Shown here piece after piece: positions 16,143-24,881 of a stretch of DNA of 64,000 nucleotides. The notes beneath the pieces are model-generated. The model was not told the DNA's origin. It saw nothing but the letters and a program-made list of their open reading frames with translations, and made no database searches. The stretch comes from Streptomyces sp. LHD-70 (GTDB lineage: Bacteria > Actinomycetota > Actinomycetes > Streptomycetales > Streptomycetaceae): positions 868,001 through 932,000 of the forward strand of contig NZ_JAVIFW010000001.1 of the NCBI RefSeq assembly GCF_031157275.1, read 5' to 3'. Numbering within the stretch: the stretch's first letter is position 1; the number at the start of each line of letters is the position of its first letter. The position numbers and the translations under genes were made by a program.

Positions 16143-16754
16143 ATGAGCAACGAGACGACGAGCGAGATGACGAGCGGGACGATGAACGAGACGACGAGCG
16201 GGACGATGAACGAGACGACGAGCGGGACGATGAACGAGACGACGAGCGGGGCGACGGGCGGGACGACGTACGACGCGATGAACCCCCTGGTCGGGCGGCC
16301 GATCCGGGTGAACTTCGCCAAGGCCGCTCCCCGTGCCTTCAAGGCGCTGATCGGCTTCGACGCCGCCGCCCGCGCGGGCCTGGACCCGGCCCTGGTCGAG
16401 CTGGTCCAGATCCGGTCCTCGCAGCTCAACGGCTGCGCCTACTGCCTGCACATGCACACCGGCGACGCCCGCAAGGCCGGTGAGAGCGACGAGCGGCTGC
16501 ACATGGTCGGCGTCTGGCGCGAGGCCCGGCACTTCTTCACCGAGCGCGAGCAGGCCGCCCTCGCCCTCGCCGAGTCCGTGACCCTGGTCGCGCGGGGCGG
16601 TGTGCCGGACGAGGTGTATGCCGAGGCCGCCGCCCGGTTCTCCGAGGAGGAGCTGGCCCAGCTGATCGCCCTGATGACCGCCATCAACACCTGGAACCGG
16701 GTCGCCCTCGCCACGGGCAAGGTGGCGGGCACGGACGAGCGGGCCGCGGCCTGA
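16143..16754 (+). CDS. Carboxymuconolactone decarboxylase / AhpD-like protein
   Basis: Encodes 203 residues. After a repetitive N-terminus it has the CMD fold: ALVELVQIRSSQLNGCAYCLHMHTGDARKAGE, with the redox CxxC (CAYC) and a following His typical of AhpD alkylhydroperoxidase-like proteins. The C-terminal half (FSEEELAQLIALMTAINTWNRVA) is also family-like. Residues 6-35 are made by three perfect 24-bp repeats and are probably disordered. ATG 16143 is used. A GTG two codons upstream lacks support. It is likely controlled by the divergent MocR regulator and may act in peroxide detoxification, which is inferred. Confidence 0.87.
   Translation: MSNETTSEMTSGTMNETTSGTMNETTSGTMNETTSGATGGTTYDAMNPLVGRPIRVNFAKAAPRAFKALIGFDAAARAGLDPALVELVQIRSSQLNGCAYCLHMHTGDARKAGESDERLHMVGVWREARHFFTEREQAALALAESVTLVARGGVPDEVYAEAAARFSEEELAQLIALMTAINTWNRVALATGKVAGTDERAAA
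16176..16247 (+). repeat. Three perfect 24-bp in-frame repeats
   Basis: Units at 16176-16199, 16200-16223 and 16224-16247 each encode GTMNETTS. Degenerate copies flank both sides. It is a likely strain-variable minisatellite inside the coding sequence. Confidence 0.9.
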
Positions 16755-16778
16755 ACTCCCGTACCGGAACGGGAAGTT
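16754..16778. terminator. Bidirectional terminator between CMD and gltD-like genes
   Basis: AACTCCCGT and ACGGGAAGTT pair around ACCGGA with one bulged base. It sits exactly between the two convergent stops. Confidence 0.65.
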
Positions 16779-16789
16779 CCAGCGGGGTG

Positions 16790-18286
16790 CTACGCCCGCA
16801 TCGGCCGGGCGTCCGCCGTGATCGGTGCGGGCAGGCGGGTGGCTCCGGTCAGGTAGCGGTCCACCGCGGCCGCCGCCGCCCGGCCCTCCGCGATGGCCCA
16901 GACGATCAGGGACTGGCCGCGCGCCGCGTCACCCGCCGCGTACACCCCGGGCGCGCCCGTCGCGAACCCGGAGTCCCGGCGCAGCACCCCGCGTTCGTCG
17001 AGGTCGAGCCCCAACTGCCCGATCAGGCCGTCCTCCTGGCCGGGCCCGGAGAAGCCGAGGGCGAGGAGCACGAGGTCGGCCGGCAGGACCCGTTCCGTAC
17101 CGGGTACCGGACGCCGGCCCGCCGGCTCCACCTCGACCAGGTGCACCTCCCGCACCCGCCCGGCCCCGTCCCCGGTGAGCCGCAGCGTCGACGCGGCGAA
17201 CAGGCGCGCGTCCGCGTCCGCCGCGGGGGCCGTGCCGAGCCGGCCCGCCTCCTCGTGCGCGGCCGAGAGCCGGTACACCTTCGGGTACGTGGGCCACGGC
17301 TCGCTGTCGTCGTCGCGCTCGGCGGACGGCAGCGGGTAGATGTCCAGCTGTGAGACCGAGGACGCGCCCTGCCGTACCGCCGTGCCCAGACAGTCGGCGC
17401 CGGTGTCGCCGCCGCCCACGATCACGACGTGCCGCCCCGCCGCCGACAGCGGAGCATGCGGGTCCGCCTCCGGGTCGTGGCAGGCGCGGTTGGCGTACGG
17501 CAGGTACTCCATAGCCTGGTGCACGCCCCTCAACTCCCGCCCCGGCACCGGGAGTTCACGCCAGGCCGTGGCGCCCGTCGCGAGCACGAGCGCGTCGTGC
17601 CGCCGCCGCAGCTCGCCCGCCGTGACGTCTTGGCCCACGGTCACCGACGTACGGAACCGGGTGCCCTCGGCCTCCATCTGCGCGATACGGCGGTCGAGAT
17701 GGTGCTTCTCCATCTTGAAGTCGGGGATCCCGTACCGCATCAGACCGCCCGCCAGGTCGTCCCGCTCGTACACCACCACCGTGTGCCCCACCCGCGTCAA
17801 CTGCTGGGCCGCCGCGAGGCCCGCCGGGCCCGAGCCGACGACGGCGACCGTGCGGCCGGTGAGCCGGTCCGGCGGCCGGGGCGGGGCGTAGTCGCGCTCC
17901 CAGGCGGTGTCGGCGATGGCCACCTCGACGTTCTTGATGGTGACCGCGGGCTGGTTGATCGCGAGGACACAGCCCGCCTCGCAGGGCGCGGGGCACAACC
18001 TGCCGGTGAATTCGGGGAAGTTGTTGGTCGCGTGCAGCCGCTCGCTCGCCGCGCGCCAGTCGTCCCGCGCCACCAGGTCGTTCCACTCCGGGATGAGATT
18101 CCCCAGGGGACAGGCCTCGTGGCAGAACGGAACCCCGCAGTCCATGCACCGGTCGGCCTGCTCGCGGACGATCGGCAGCAACGCCCCCGGCACGTACACC
18201 TCGCGCCAGTCCCGCACCCGCTCCTCGACGGGGCGGCGCGGCCACTCCTCGCGCGGTGTGGTGAGGAATCCCTTGGGGTCGCCCAT
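16790..18286 (-). CDS. gltD: Glutamate synthase small-subunit-like oxidoreductase (GltD family)
   Basis: Encodes 498 residues. The N-terminal 4Fe-4S ligands are present (CMDCGVPFCHEACPLGN; LCPAPCEAGC). The FAD-binding motif is VGSGPAGLAAA near residue 150 and the NADPH-binding motif is VGGGDTGADC near residue 290. The C-terminal FAD contact is GVYAAGDAARGQSLIVWAI. GltD passes electrons from NADPH to GltB to make glutamate from glutamine and 2-oxoglutarate. No large-subunit gene is in this window, so this is an orphan or paralogous copy and may serve another acceptor. ATG 18286 has GGAGGAG upstream. Confidence 0.88.
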   Translation of the reverse strand: MGDPKGFLTTPREEWPRRPVEERVRDWREVYVPGALLPIVREQADRCMDCGVPFCHEACPLGNLIPEWNDLVARDDWRAASERLHATNNFPEFTGRLCPAPCEAGCVLAINQPAVTIKNVEVAIADTAWERDYAPPRPPDRLTGRTVAVVGSGPAGLAAAQQLTRVGHTVVVYERDDLAGGLMRYGIPDFKMEKHHLDRRIAQMEAEGTRFRTSVTVGQDVTAGELRRRHDALVLATGATAWRELPVPGRELRGVHQAMEYLPYANRACHDPEADPHAPLSAAGRHVVIVGGGDTGADCLGTAVRQGASSVSQLDIYPLPSAERDDDSEPWPTYPKVYRLSAAHEEAGRLGTAPAADADARLFAASTLRLTGDGAGRVREVHLVEVEPAGRRPVPGTERVLPADLVLLALGFSGPGQEDGLIGQLGLDLDERGVLRRDSGFATGAPGVYAAGDAARGQSLIVWAIAEGRAAAAAVDRYLTGATRLPAPITADARPMRA

Positions 18287-18420
18287 GGCCGTCTCCTCCC
18301 TCTCGTCACGATACGTCCGGGGTGGGGGAGGGGCGAGGGGCGGGCTGGTGGCTCCTGGGTGTCCTGTCGTCCGGCCTTCGGCGGCTGCCTTGCCCGGTGC
18401 GGGCGGCGGTCTGCTGGCGG

Positions 18421-18484
18421 TCGTCTGTGGGCGTGGACAGCGGGCTGTCGTCTGTGGGCGTGGACTGCGGACGTGGACTGCGGG
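18421..18484. repeat. Direct repeats upstream of the dehydrogenase gene
   Basis: TCGTCTGTGGGCGTGGAC occurs at 18421 and 18448, with a partial third copy (ACGTGGACTGCGGG, 18471-18484). They lie in the 277-bp gap between gltD-like and dehydrogenase genes, which contains no gene. The role is unknown. Confidence 0.65.
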
Positions 18485-18563
18485 CGGCGGTCGCCCGCTC
18501 GTCCGCCGAGAGCGCCGTCTACCCTGACGGCGGACCGCGGACGATCACGCTGAGGGAGTGGGA

Positions 18564-19526
18564 ATGGCCAAGCTGCGCTGCGCCGTGCTCGACGACTACC
18601 AGGGCGTCGCCCTGTCCACGGCCGACTGGGCACCGCTCGCCAAGGACATCGACATCCATGTCGTACGCGAGTACCTGGGCGACGAGGACGCCGTGGCCGC
18701 CGAGATCGCGGACTGCGAGATCGTCGTCATCATGCGTGAGCGCACCCCGTTCCCCGCCTCGCTCCTCGCCCGCCTCCCCAAGCTGCGCCTGCTGATCACC
18801 TCCGGGATGCGCAACGCCTCCGTCGACCTGGACGCCGCCGCCCGGCACGGCGTGACGGTCTGCGGCACGCCCAGCAACTCCGAGCCACCCGCCGAGCTGA
18901 CCTGGGCCCTGATCCTCGGCCTCGCCCGGCACGTCCTGCCGGAGGGCGGCGCGCTGCGGGACGGCGGCCCCTGGCAGTCCACGCTCGGCGCCGACCTGCA
19001 CGGGCGGCGCCTCGGCGTCGTCGGGCTCGGGAAGATCGGCACCAAGGTCGCCCGGGTCGGCCGCGCCTTCGGCATGGACGTGACCGCCTGGAGCCAGAAC
19101 CTCACCGCGGAGCGCGCCGCTGCCGCCGACGTCGAGCTCGCCCCCTCCCTCCCACACCTGCTGTCCCGCAGCGACTTCGTTACCCTGCACGTCCAGCTCG
19201 GCGACCGTACGCGCGGCCTCATCGGCGAGCCCGAGCTGCGCCTGATGCGCTCCGGCGCGTACCTCGTGAACACCTCGCGCGCCGCACTCGTCGACCAGGA
19301 CGCCCTCCTCCGCGCCCTGCACGAGGGCTGGATCGCCGGCGCCGGCGCCGACGTCTTCGACCAGGAGCCCCTGCCCGCCACCCATCCGCTGCGCACCGCC
19401 CCGAACTTCCTCGGCCTCCCGCACCTCGGCTACGTCACGCGCCGCAACTACGAGGGGTACTTCCAGGGCGCGGTGGAAGACATCGCGGCGTTCCTGGCGG
19501 GGGAGCCGATTCGGTTGCTGGGGTGA
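18564..19526 (+). CDS. D-2-hydroxyacid dehydrogenase
   Basis: Encodes 320 residues. The NAD-binding Rossmann motif is GVVGLGKIGTKVARVGRAFGM at about residues 150-170. The catalytic Arg is in NTSRAALVD, Glu in DVFDQEPLP and His in LPHLGYVT, the expected Arg-Glu-His set of the family. The exact acid is not predictable; an Asp replaces the usual second Gly-rich substrate cues. ATG 18564 is preceded by GAGGGAG (18552-18558). The last 79 bp overlap the 3' end of the convergent DUF2293 gene. Confidence 0.88.
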   Translation: MAKLRCAVLDDYQGVALSTADWAPLAKDIDIHVVREYLGDEDAVAAEIADCEIVVIMRERTPFPASLLARLPKLRLLITSGMRNASVDLDAAARHGVTVCGTPSNSEPPAELTWALILGLARHVLPEGGALRDGGPWQSTLGADLHGRRLGVVGLGKIGTKVARVGRAFGMDVTAWSQNLTAERAAAADVELAPSLPHLLSRSDFVTLHVQLGDRTRGLIGEPELRLMRSGAYLVNTSRAALVDQDALLRALHEGWIAGAGADVFDQEPLPATHPLRTAPNFLGLPHLGYVTRRNYEGYFQGAVEDIAAFLAGEPIRLLG

Positions 19527-20377
19527 GGAGTTCGGGCCCTCGGCTGAGAGAATCGGGTCCGGGGCCGGAGGTCCGGTTGCTTGCGTGAGCGGTTCGGCGC
19601 CGCCGGGTCACCGGGGCGTACGGACACGGCCCAGCGCCAGCTGTCCAGGACTCCGTCCACCACGCCCCGCACCCGGCGCCGCGCCTCGGCCCGCAGCACT
19701 CCGGCCATCAGCAGCGCGTCATAGTCCGAGTCGTCGTGCCGTACCGCCGCCCGCACCGCGGCCGTGACCGCCACGGCGTCCAGGGCCCGGCCCGCGGCGC
19801 TGCGCCCGACGCGCCCGCTGCCGCGCCGGGACGCGTGCGCCGCGATCCGCTCCGCGCGCTCGGCCGGGCAACTCGGAAACAGGGTGCGGATCTCCGCCGC
19901 GAACGCCGCCGTGAACCGTACGTCCTCCGCCGCCCGCCGTGCCGCGTCCCGCTCCCGGCGCCGCGCCCGCGCGTCCGCGTCCGCGAGGCAGCGCTGCTCG
20001 GCCAGGGCGAGCGCCCCCTCCTCGACGAGGACGCCCTGCCGCTCGTACCGCCGCCTGCGGCGATTCCTGCGCACCACGACCACCGACAGCGAACTGGCCT
20101 CCCTGGCGCGGCGGGTGAGCGCCGTGTCCCCGCGCGGCAGGAACACCAGGTGGCCGAGGTCGGCGCAGTCCAGACAGTGCGGCGCGCCGTCCGCGCGCAC
20201 CAGCAGTGCGAGCGGCCCCGCCGCGCACTCCGCGCAGTGCCGGTTCCGGCGGCCGAGCGGCTGGAACGCTACAAGTCCCGTGCCGCCGCCGTCCGTTGAC
20301 GGACCCGGTCTCGGGCTCGGTCCCGGTCTCGGGTTCGGGCTGCGGCTTGGCCTGATCCTGGCCGAGGAGGGCGGCAT
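19448..20377 (-). CDS. DUF2293-domain protein with N-terminal zinc-ribbon-like cysteines
   Basis: Encodes 309 residues. CAEC..HCLDC near residues 48-71 looks like a zinc ribbon. Then come LVFLPRGDTALTRRAREAS, a basic coiled region (RRNRRRRRYERQG; ARARRRERDAARRAAED) and the DUF2293 block (LFPSCPAERAERIAAHASRRGSGRVGRSAAGRALD..DALLMAGV). The family is seen in actinobacteria and fungi with no established function. The zinc ribbon and basic stretch suggest nucleic-acid binding. The final ~65 residues are low complexity and overlap the dehydrogenase 3' end, so the ancestral protein probably ended earlier. Confidence 0.72.
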   Translation of the reverse strand: MPPSSARIRPSRSPNPRPGPSPRPGPSTDGGGTGLVAFQPLGRRNRHCAECAAGPLALLVRADGAPHCLDCADLGHLVFLPRGDTALTRRAREASSLSVVVVRRNRRRRRYERQGVLVEEGALALAEQRCLADADARARRRERDAARRAAEDVRFTAAFAAEIRTLFPSCPAERAERIAAHASRRGSGRVGRSAAGRALDAVAVTAAVRAAVRHDDSDYDALLMAGVLRAEARRRVRGVVDGVLDSWRWAVSVRPGDPAAPNRSRKQPDLRPRTRFSQPRARTPHPSNRIGSPARNAAMSSTAPWKYPS

Positions 20378-20472
20378 GAGCGGTATGTACCCGGTGGGCG
20401 GGGCGCCTCACATGGCTCGTGCTTTTTGATGTCTCACTGGGTCATCACCGGGTCATCACGGTGTCGCCGCGT

Positions 20473-20955
20473 TCAGGCGGCGAGCCCCAGCACGAACGCC
20501 GCGCATCCGGCCAGCGCACCGGCCGCCCGCACATGGTTCCAGGCCGTCCACTCACGTACGTACGACCGCCACGGCTCGACGCTCTCCTGCGCCTGAGGGT
20601 CGAGCTTCGCCAGGGCGTCGTTGCGCGGGATGTTCGCCGCCACGGTGACCCCGAACGAGCCGAAGAGGTACAGCGCGGAGCCGAGCAGCAGCGCGACCGT
20701 GCCCGGATCCGGCCACAGCACGAACGTCACCACCGCCACCACCACGCACACGCCCGCCGTCCCGACGAACACGAGCAGGAACAAGGGGTTGATGATCAGC
20801 ACGTTCAGCTTCTGCATCGCCGCGATGCCCTGCGCGGGCGGCAGCGCGGCGAGCGTACGCATCACCGAGGTGGAGAAGGCGAAGAAGACGCCTGCCACCA
20901 GCCCGCAGCCGAGCGCGGCCACCAATGTCAGTACGAAGAACGGTCCGGCGATCAT
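20473..20955 (-). CDS. DUF1772 (anthrone-oxygenase-like) membrane protein
   Basis: Encodes 160 residues with four hydrophobic helices. MIAGPFFVLTLVAALGCGLVAGVFFAFSTSVMRTL is the typical DUF1772 opening, and NPLFLLVFVGTAG and FGVTVAANIPRNDALA match later family blocks. Some family members are anthrone oxygenases of aromatic polyketide pathways, but stand-alone copies like this have no proven role. ATG 20955 has GGGGGAG 5 nt upstream. The upstream frame to 21141 is G-rich repeat DNA and is excluded. Confidence 0.82.
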   Translation of the reverse strand: MIAGPFFVLTLVAALGCGLVAGVFFAFSTSVMRTLAALPPAQGIAAMQKLNVLIINPLFLLVFVGTAGVCVVVAVVTFVLWPDPGTVALLLGSALYLFGSFGVTVAANIPRNDALAKLDPQAQESVEPWRSYVREWTAWNHVRAAGALAGCAAFVLGLAA

Positions 20956-21021
20956 GAACTCCCCCTTGAGCGCGGCCTGTTGATCCTGCCGCCGGGGAGG
21001 CGCGCGGGGCAAGCGGATTCC

Positions 21022-21110
21022 CTGGCGGTGTGGCGGGCGTGGCGGTGTGGCGGGCGTGGGGTGTGGTGGCGAAGCGGTGTGGCGTGGTGACGGCGTGGTG
21101 GCGTGGCGTC
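21022..21110 (+). repeat. G-rich GGCGTGGCGGTGTGGCG repeats
   Basis: A stretch of short repeats built from GGCGTGG, GGTGTGG and GGCGTGG lies between the divergent DUF1772 and kinase-like genes. Runs of two to four G at short intervals on the + strand could form a G-quadruplex. No gene is seen. Confidence 0.6.
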
Positions 21111-21152
21111 GGCCGCGACCGGCCGACGGTCGGGCGTCCATGGCCGGGCATC

Positions 21153-21803
21153 ATGGCCCGCGTGCGACTCGAACCGATCACCTGGGACCGCCTGACCGAC
21201 ACCCTCGCCGACCGCATCGCCGCCCTCGCCCCGGCCGACGGCGGCGCCTGGCCACGCATCGGCATCGACGGCGCCCCGGCCGCCGGCACCGGCGACCTCG
21301 CCCGCCGCCTCGCCGAGGCCCTGCGCGTACGCGGCCGGTCCTCGCAGGTCGTGGATACCGAGGACTTCCTGCGCCCCGCGTCGCTGCGCTTCGAGTACGG
21401 ACACCGGGACCCCGAGTCGTACTACGACGGCTGGTTCGACACCGGCGCCCTCTGGCGCGAGGTCCTCGGCCCGCTCGACCCCGGCGGCACCGGGCGGATC
21501 CTGCCCGACCTGTGGGACGCCGCCGCCGACCGCGCCACCCGCAGTCCGTACGTCCGACTCCCGCCCGGCGGCGTCCTGTTGCTGCACGGGCCGCTGCTCC
21601 TCGGCCAGTGGTTCCCCTTCGACCTCACGGTCCACCTGGCCCTGACGCCGGGCTCACTGCGACGCCGTACGCCCCCGGACCAGGACTGGACCCTTCCAGC
21701 CTTCGCCCGGTACGCGGAGGAGGTCGCTCCGCAGGCCGCGACGGACGTTCTCGTCCGCGCCGACGACCCCCAGCGGCCGGCCTGGGGAGCCGGGGGCGCG
21801 TGA
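21153..21803 (+). CDS. Uridine-kinase-like protein with degenerate P-loop
   Basis: Encodes 216 residues. The layout follows P-loop uridine/phosphoribulokinase-like proteins: RIGIDGAPAAGTGDLARRLAEAL at the Walker A position, VVDTEDFLRP after it, ESYYDGWFDTGAL and a VLLLHGPLLLG strand. The Walker A lysine and the following Ser/Thr, normally G-K-[ST], are replaced by G-T-G, so ATP binding in the usual way is doubtful. Streptomyces orthologues are commonly labelled uridine kinase. ATG 21153 was chosen because upstream sequence is repeat DNA. No clear ribosome binding site is visible. Confidence 0.7.
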   Translation: MARVRLEPITWDRLTDTLADRIAALAPADGGAWPRIGIDGAPAAGTGDLARRLAEALRVRGRSSQVVDTEDFLRPASLRFEYGHRDPESYYDGWFDTGALWREVLGPLDPGGTGRILPDLWDAAADRATRSPYVRLPPGGVLLLHGPLLLGQWFPFDLTVHLALTPGSLRRRTPPDQDWTLPAFARYAEEVAPQAATDVLVRADDPQRPAWGAGGA

Positions 21804-21968
21804 GGACGTTCCGGCACGAGGTTCGCTACGGAGAGTGGCGGGTTGCTCGCGCAGGTGCGGGGTACTCGCGGCGAGACGAGAATTGACTGCGCCGGTGGCG
21901 GCGACGCCCTCGCGTCGCTCAGGAACCGGCCCACGACCCGCCCACAACCCGGCTTACGGAGGCACATC

Positions 21969-22388
21969 ATGACCACCGCCGGAGACATCATGCACCGCGG
22001 TGCCCAGTGGATCCCCGCCCACGAGACCCTGGACCGCGCCGCTCAGCTGATGCGCCAGCTCAACGTGGGCGCACTCCCGATCAGCGACGAGAACGAGCGG
22101 CTCTGCGGCATCCTCACCGACCGTGACATCGTCGTCGGCTGCGTGGCGATGGGCCACGACCCGGCCACAGTCACCGCGGGCGAGATGGCCAAGGGCACGC
22201 CGCGCTGGATCGAGGCCGACGCCGACATCGACCTCGTGCTCCGCGAGATGCAGGGCCACCAGATCCGCCGACTCCCGGTCATCGAGGACAAGCGCCTCGT
22301 CGGCATGATCAGCGAGGCCGACCTGGCCCAGCACCTGACCGACGAGCAGATCGCCGCCTGGGCAGGGAGCGTGTACGCGAGGGGTTGA
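21969..22388 (+). CDS. Two-CBS-domain protein
   Basis: Encodes 139 residues consisting almost wholly of two CBS motifs. The first is AGDIMHRGAQWIPAHETLDRAAQLM..ALPISDENERLCGILTDRDIV and the second GTPRWIEADADIDLVLREMQGHQIRRLPVIEDKRLVGMISEADL. Such pairs bind adenine nucleotides, and relatives include hypoxic response protein Hrp1. ATG 21969 follows GGAGG (21958-21962) by 6 nt. An upstream in-frame region from 21843 is not conserved in style and is excluded. Confidence 0.9.
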   Translation: MTTAGDIMHRGAQWIPAHETLDRAAQLMRQLNVGALPISDENERLCGILTDRDIVVGCVAMGHDPATVTAGEMAKGTPRWIEADADIDLVLREMQGHQIRRLPVIEDKRLVGMISEADLAQHLTDEQIAAWAGSVYARG

Positions 22389-22508
22389 GGCGCATCGCAT
22401 CGGCGCGTCCCGGCGCCGGGGCCCACTCGGGCACCCGGCGCCGCCCTGTGTCCCGCCGCCGCCCCGTACCCGTGCGGAGCTCCCCATCGGCAGAACACCG
22501 TTCGGCCG

Positions 22509-22550
22509 GTTGATCCGGAATAAAAACGGATCAACTGGGATGATCGCGGC
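22509..22550 (+). promoter_or_regulatory. Perfect inverted repeat and leaderless-type promoter
   Basis: GTTGATCCG (22509-22517) and CGGATCAAC (22527-22535) are perfect 9-bp arms around the AT-rich loop GAATAAAAA. A -10-like TGGGAT (22536-22541) follows at once and the ATG is at 22551. The repeat would cover the -35/spacer, so an operator is more likely than a terminator. Confidence 0.6.
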
Positions 22551-23351
22551 ATGACGCAGACGCGAACCCACGGATACCTCCTCGATCCCCGTCCCACCGA
22601 GGCCGGTCAGCCCTTCGACGCGACCGCCGCCCTCTTCGACGCGAGCACCTTCCGGCACTTCGAGCGCATCGGCGTCGGCCCCGGCTGGCGCTGCTGGGAG
22701 GTCGGCGCGGGCGGCCCGACCGTGCTCGCCTGGCTGGCCAAGCGGGTCGGCCCCACCGGCCGAGTCGTCGGCACGGACCTCGACATCTCCCGCGCGAGCG
22801 CCGCCGCCCGGCCGCCCGTCGAGGTCCGCTGCCACGACGTGTCCGCACAGGAACCGCCCGGCGAGGGCTTCGACCTGGTGCACGCCCGGCTCGTCCTCTC
22901 CCAGGTCACCGACCGCGACCGCGCCCTGCACGCCATGGTCCGGTCACTGCGCCCCGGCGGCCGCCTGCTCATCGAGGACGCCGACGACGCCCTCCAGCCG
23001 CTCGGCTGCCCCGAAGAGCACGGCCCCGCCCAGCAGTTGGCCAACCATGTACGCAAAGGCCTGCGCGCGCTCCTCACCGAACGCGGCGCCGACCCCGCCT
23101 ACGGGCGCAGGCTGCCCCGGCTCCTGCGCGAGGCGGGCCTCGTCCAGGTCGAGGCCGAGGCGTACTTCCCGCTGACCGCCCCCGCGGCCGCCGCCCTGGA
23201 GACCGCCATGGTCCAGGAGGCCCGCGACCGCCTCGTCGCCCGCTCCCTGGTCACGGGCGCCGATATCGACCGCTACGTCGCCCAACTCGCCAGCGGCACC
23301 CTGGACTTGGCGACATCCCCGCTGATCTCGGCTTGGGGGCGCAAGGCGTAG
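22551..23351 (+). CDS. Class I SAM-dependent methyltransferase
   Basis: Encodes 266 residues. The SAM motifs are CWEVGAGGPTVLAWLAKRVGPTGRVVGTDLD (motif I and acidic loop, about residues 43-75), FDLVHARLVLSQVTDRDRALHAMVRSLRPGGRLLIED (post II and III). It resembles ubiquinone/menaquinone-type and small-molecule methyltransferases. The substrate is unknown. There is no ribosome binding site before ATG 22551, but a -10-like hexamer fits leaderless initiation. The inverted repeat directly upstream suggests repression by an unidentified regulator. Confidence 0.82.
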   Translation: MTQTRTHGYLLDPRPTEAGQPFDATAALFDASTFRHFERIGVGPGWRCWEVGAGGPTVLAWLAKRVGPTGRVVGTDLDISRASAAARPPVEVRCHDVSAQEPPGEGFDLVHARLVLSQVTDRDRALHAMVRSLRPGGRLLIEDADDALQPLGCPEEHGPAQQLANHVRKGLRALLTERGADPAYGRRLPRLLREAGLVQVEAEAYFPLTAPAAAALETAMVQEARDRLVARSLVTGADIDRYVAQLASGTLDLATSPLISAWGRKA

Positions 23352-23888
<537 letters not shown>

Positions 23889-24881
23889 TCAGCCAGGTCG
23901 CCCACCCACCCGCAGGGTCGCCCGCGCCCCCGCCCGGCAGCCCTCGTGCGCCGCCTCCACGGCGGAGGCGCCCGTGAGGCGGGCGGCCAGGAAGGCGCCG
24001 GTGAAGGCGTCCCCGGCGCCTGTCGAGTCCCGTGCCGCGACGCGTACGCCCGGCACCCGCACCGGCGCCGATCCGCCCTCCACGACCAGAGCACCCTCGG
24101 CGCCCGCCGTGACCGCCACCAGCGGGAACCGGCTCCCCAGCTTCGCCGCCGCCTCCGCCACCACGGCCAGGCCGGGCGGGTCGGGCGGATCCGGCGCCGG
24201 TGACCCCGCGAGCAGCGCCGCCTCCTCCCGGTTCGGCAGCAGTACCTCCGCCCCCTCCACCGCGTCCAGGAACCGGCTCACCCCCGTCTCCACCAGGAAC
24301 CCCACCGACGCCGGATCGACGCTCACCGATATCCCCCGCGCACGTGCCGCCGACAGCGCGAGCCGTGCCGTGGCCCTGCTGGCGTCGGCGAAGAACAGGT
24401 AGCCCGACAGGTGCAGATGGGCCGCCCCGTCGAGCAACGCCGGCGACCAGTCCGCCGGCCGCAGCCGCAGCACCGCCCCGCTGTCCGTCAGGAACGTCCG
24501 CTCCGCCGCCCCGTCCACCAGGCAGATCACCGTTCCCGTCGGTGCCTCCTCGTCGACGACCAGGCGCGGCCGCACCCCTGCCGCACGCAGCGCCTGCTCG
24601 TGCCACGCCGCCGACTCGGCGCCCACCCGTCCGAGGAGTGTCACGTCCGCGCAGCCCCAACGCGCCGCCCAGCACGCCACGTTGGCGCCCGCCCCGCCCG
24701 GCATCAGACGGATCGCGGCGGCCGTGTCGGTGCCATGAGCCAGCGGCGCGCGGTACTGCGCCACCACATCCGTCACCACATCGCCGATCACCAGCAGCCC
24801 GCCGGGCCTGGGCCCCGCCGCCTCGCCCGGCCGTACCCCTGCCGCCTCGCCCGGCCGTACCCCCGGGCTCAACGCGACCAC
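23889..24881 (-). CDS. psuK: PfkB-family kinase, probable pseudouridine kinase
   Basis: Encodes about 330 residues. PfkB signatures are [15 protein letters not shown] near the N-terminus and [18 protein letters not shown] near the C-terminus, with Asp as catalytic base and the Gly-rich anion hole. It directly follows psuG, which it overlaps, so pseudouridine is the likely substrate; the kinase makes pseudouridine 5'-phosphate for PsuG. The start is uncertain. GTG 24881 gives a 13-bp overlap, TTG 24872 a TTGA overlap, and conserved sequence only begins at [12 protein letters not shown], after a duplicated GVRPGEAA peptide. Confidence 0.82.
   Translation of the reverse strand: MVALSPGVRPGEAAGVRPGEAAGPRPGGLLVIGDVVTDVVAQYRAPLAHGTDTAAAIRLMPGGAGANVACWAARWGCADVTLLGRVGAESAAWHEQALRAAGVRPRLVVDEEAPTGTVICLVDGAAERTFLTDSGAVLRLRPADWSPALLDGAAHLHLSGYLFFADASRATARLALSAARARGISVSVDPASVGFLVETGVSRFLDAVEGAEVLLPNREEAALLAGSPAPDPPDPPGLAVVAEAAAKLGSRFPLVAVTAGAEGALVVEGGSAPVRVPGVRVAARDSTGAGDAFTGAFLAARLTGASAVEAAHEGCRAGARATLRVGGRPG
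24817..24863 (-). repeat. 24-bp duplication at the psuK N-terminus
   Basis: The 23-bp sequence beginning GCCGCCTCGCCCGGCCG occurs at 24817-24839 and 24841-24863. It encodes the doubled GVRPGEAA ahead of the conserved kinase fold, which makes the true start hard to place. Confidence 0.8.
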
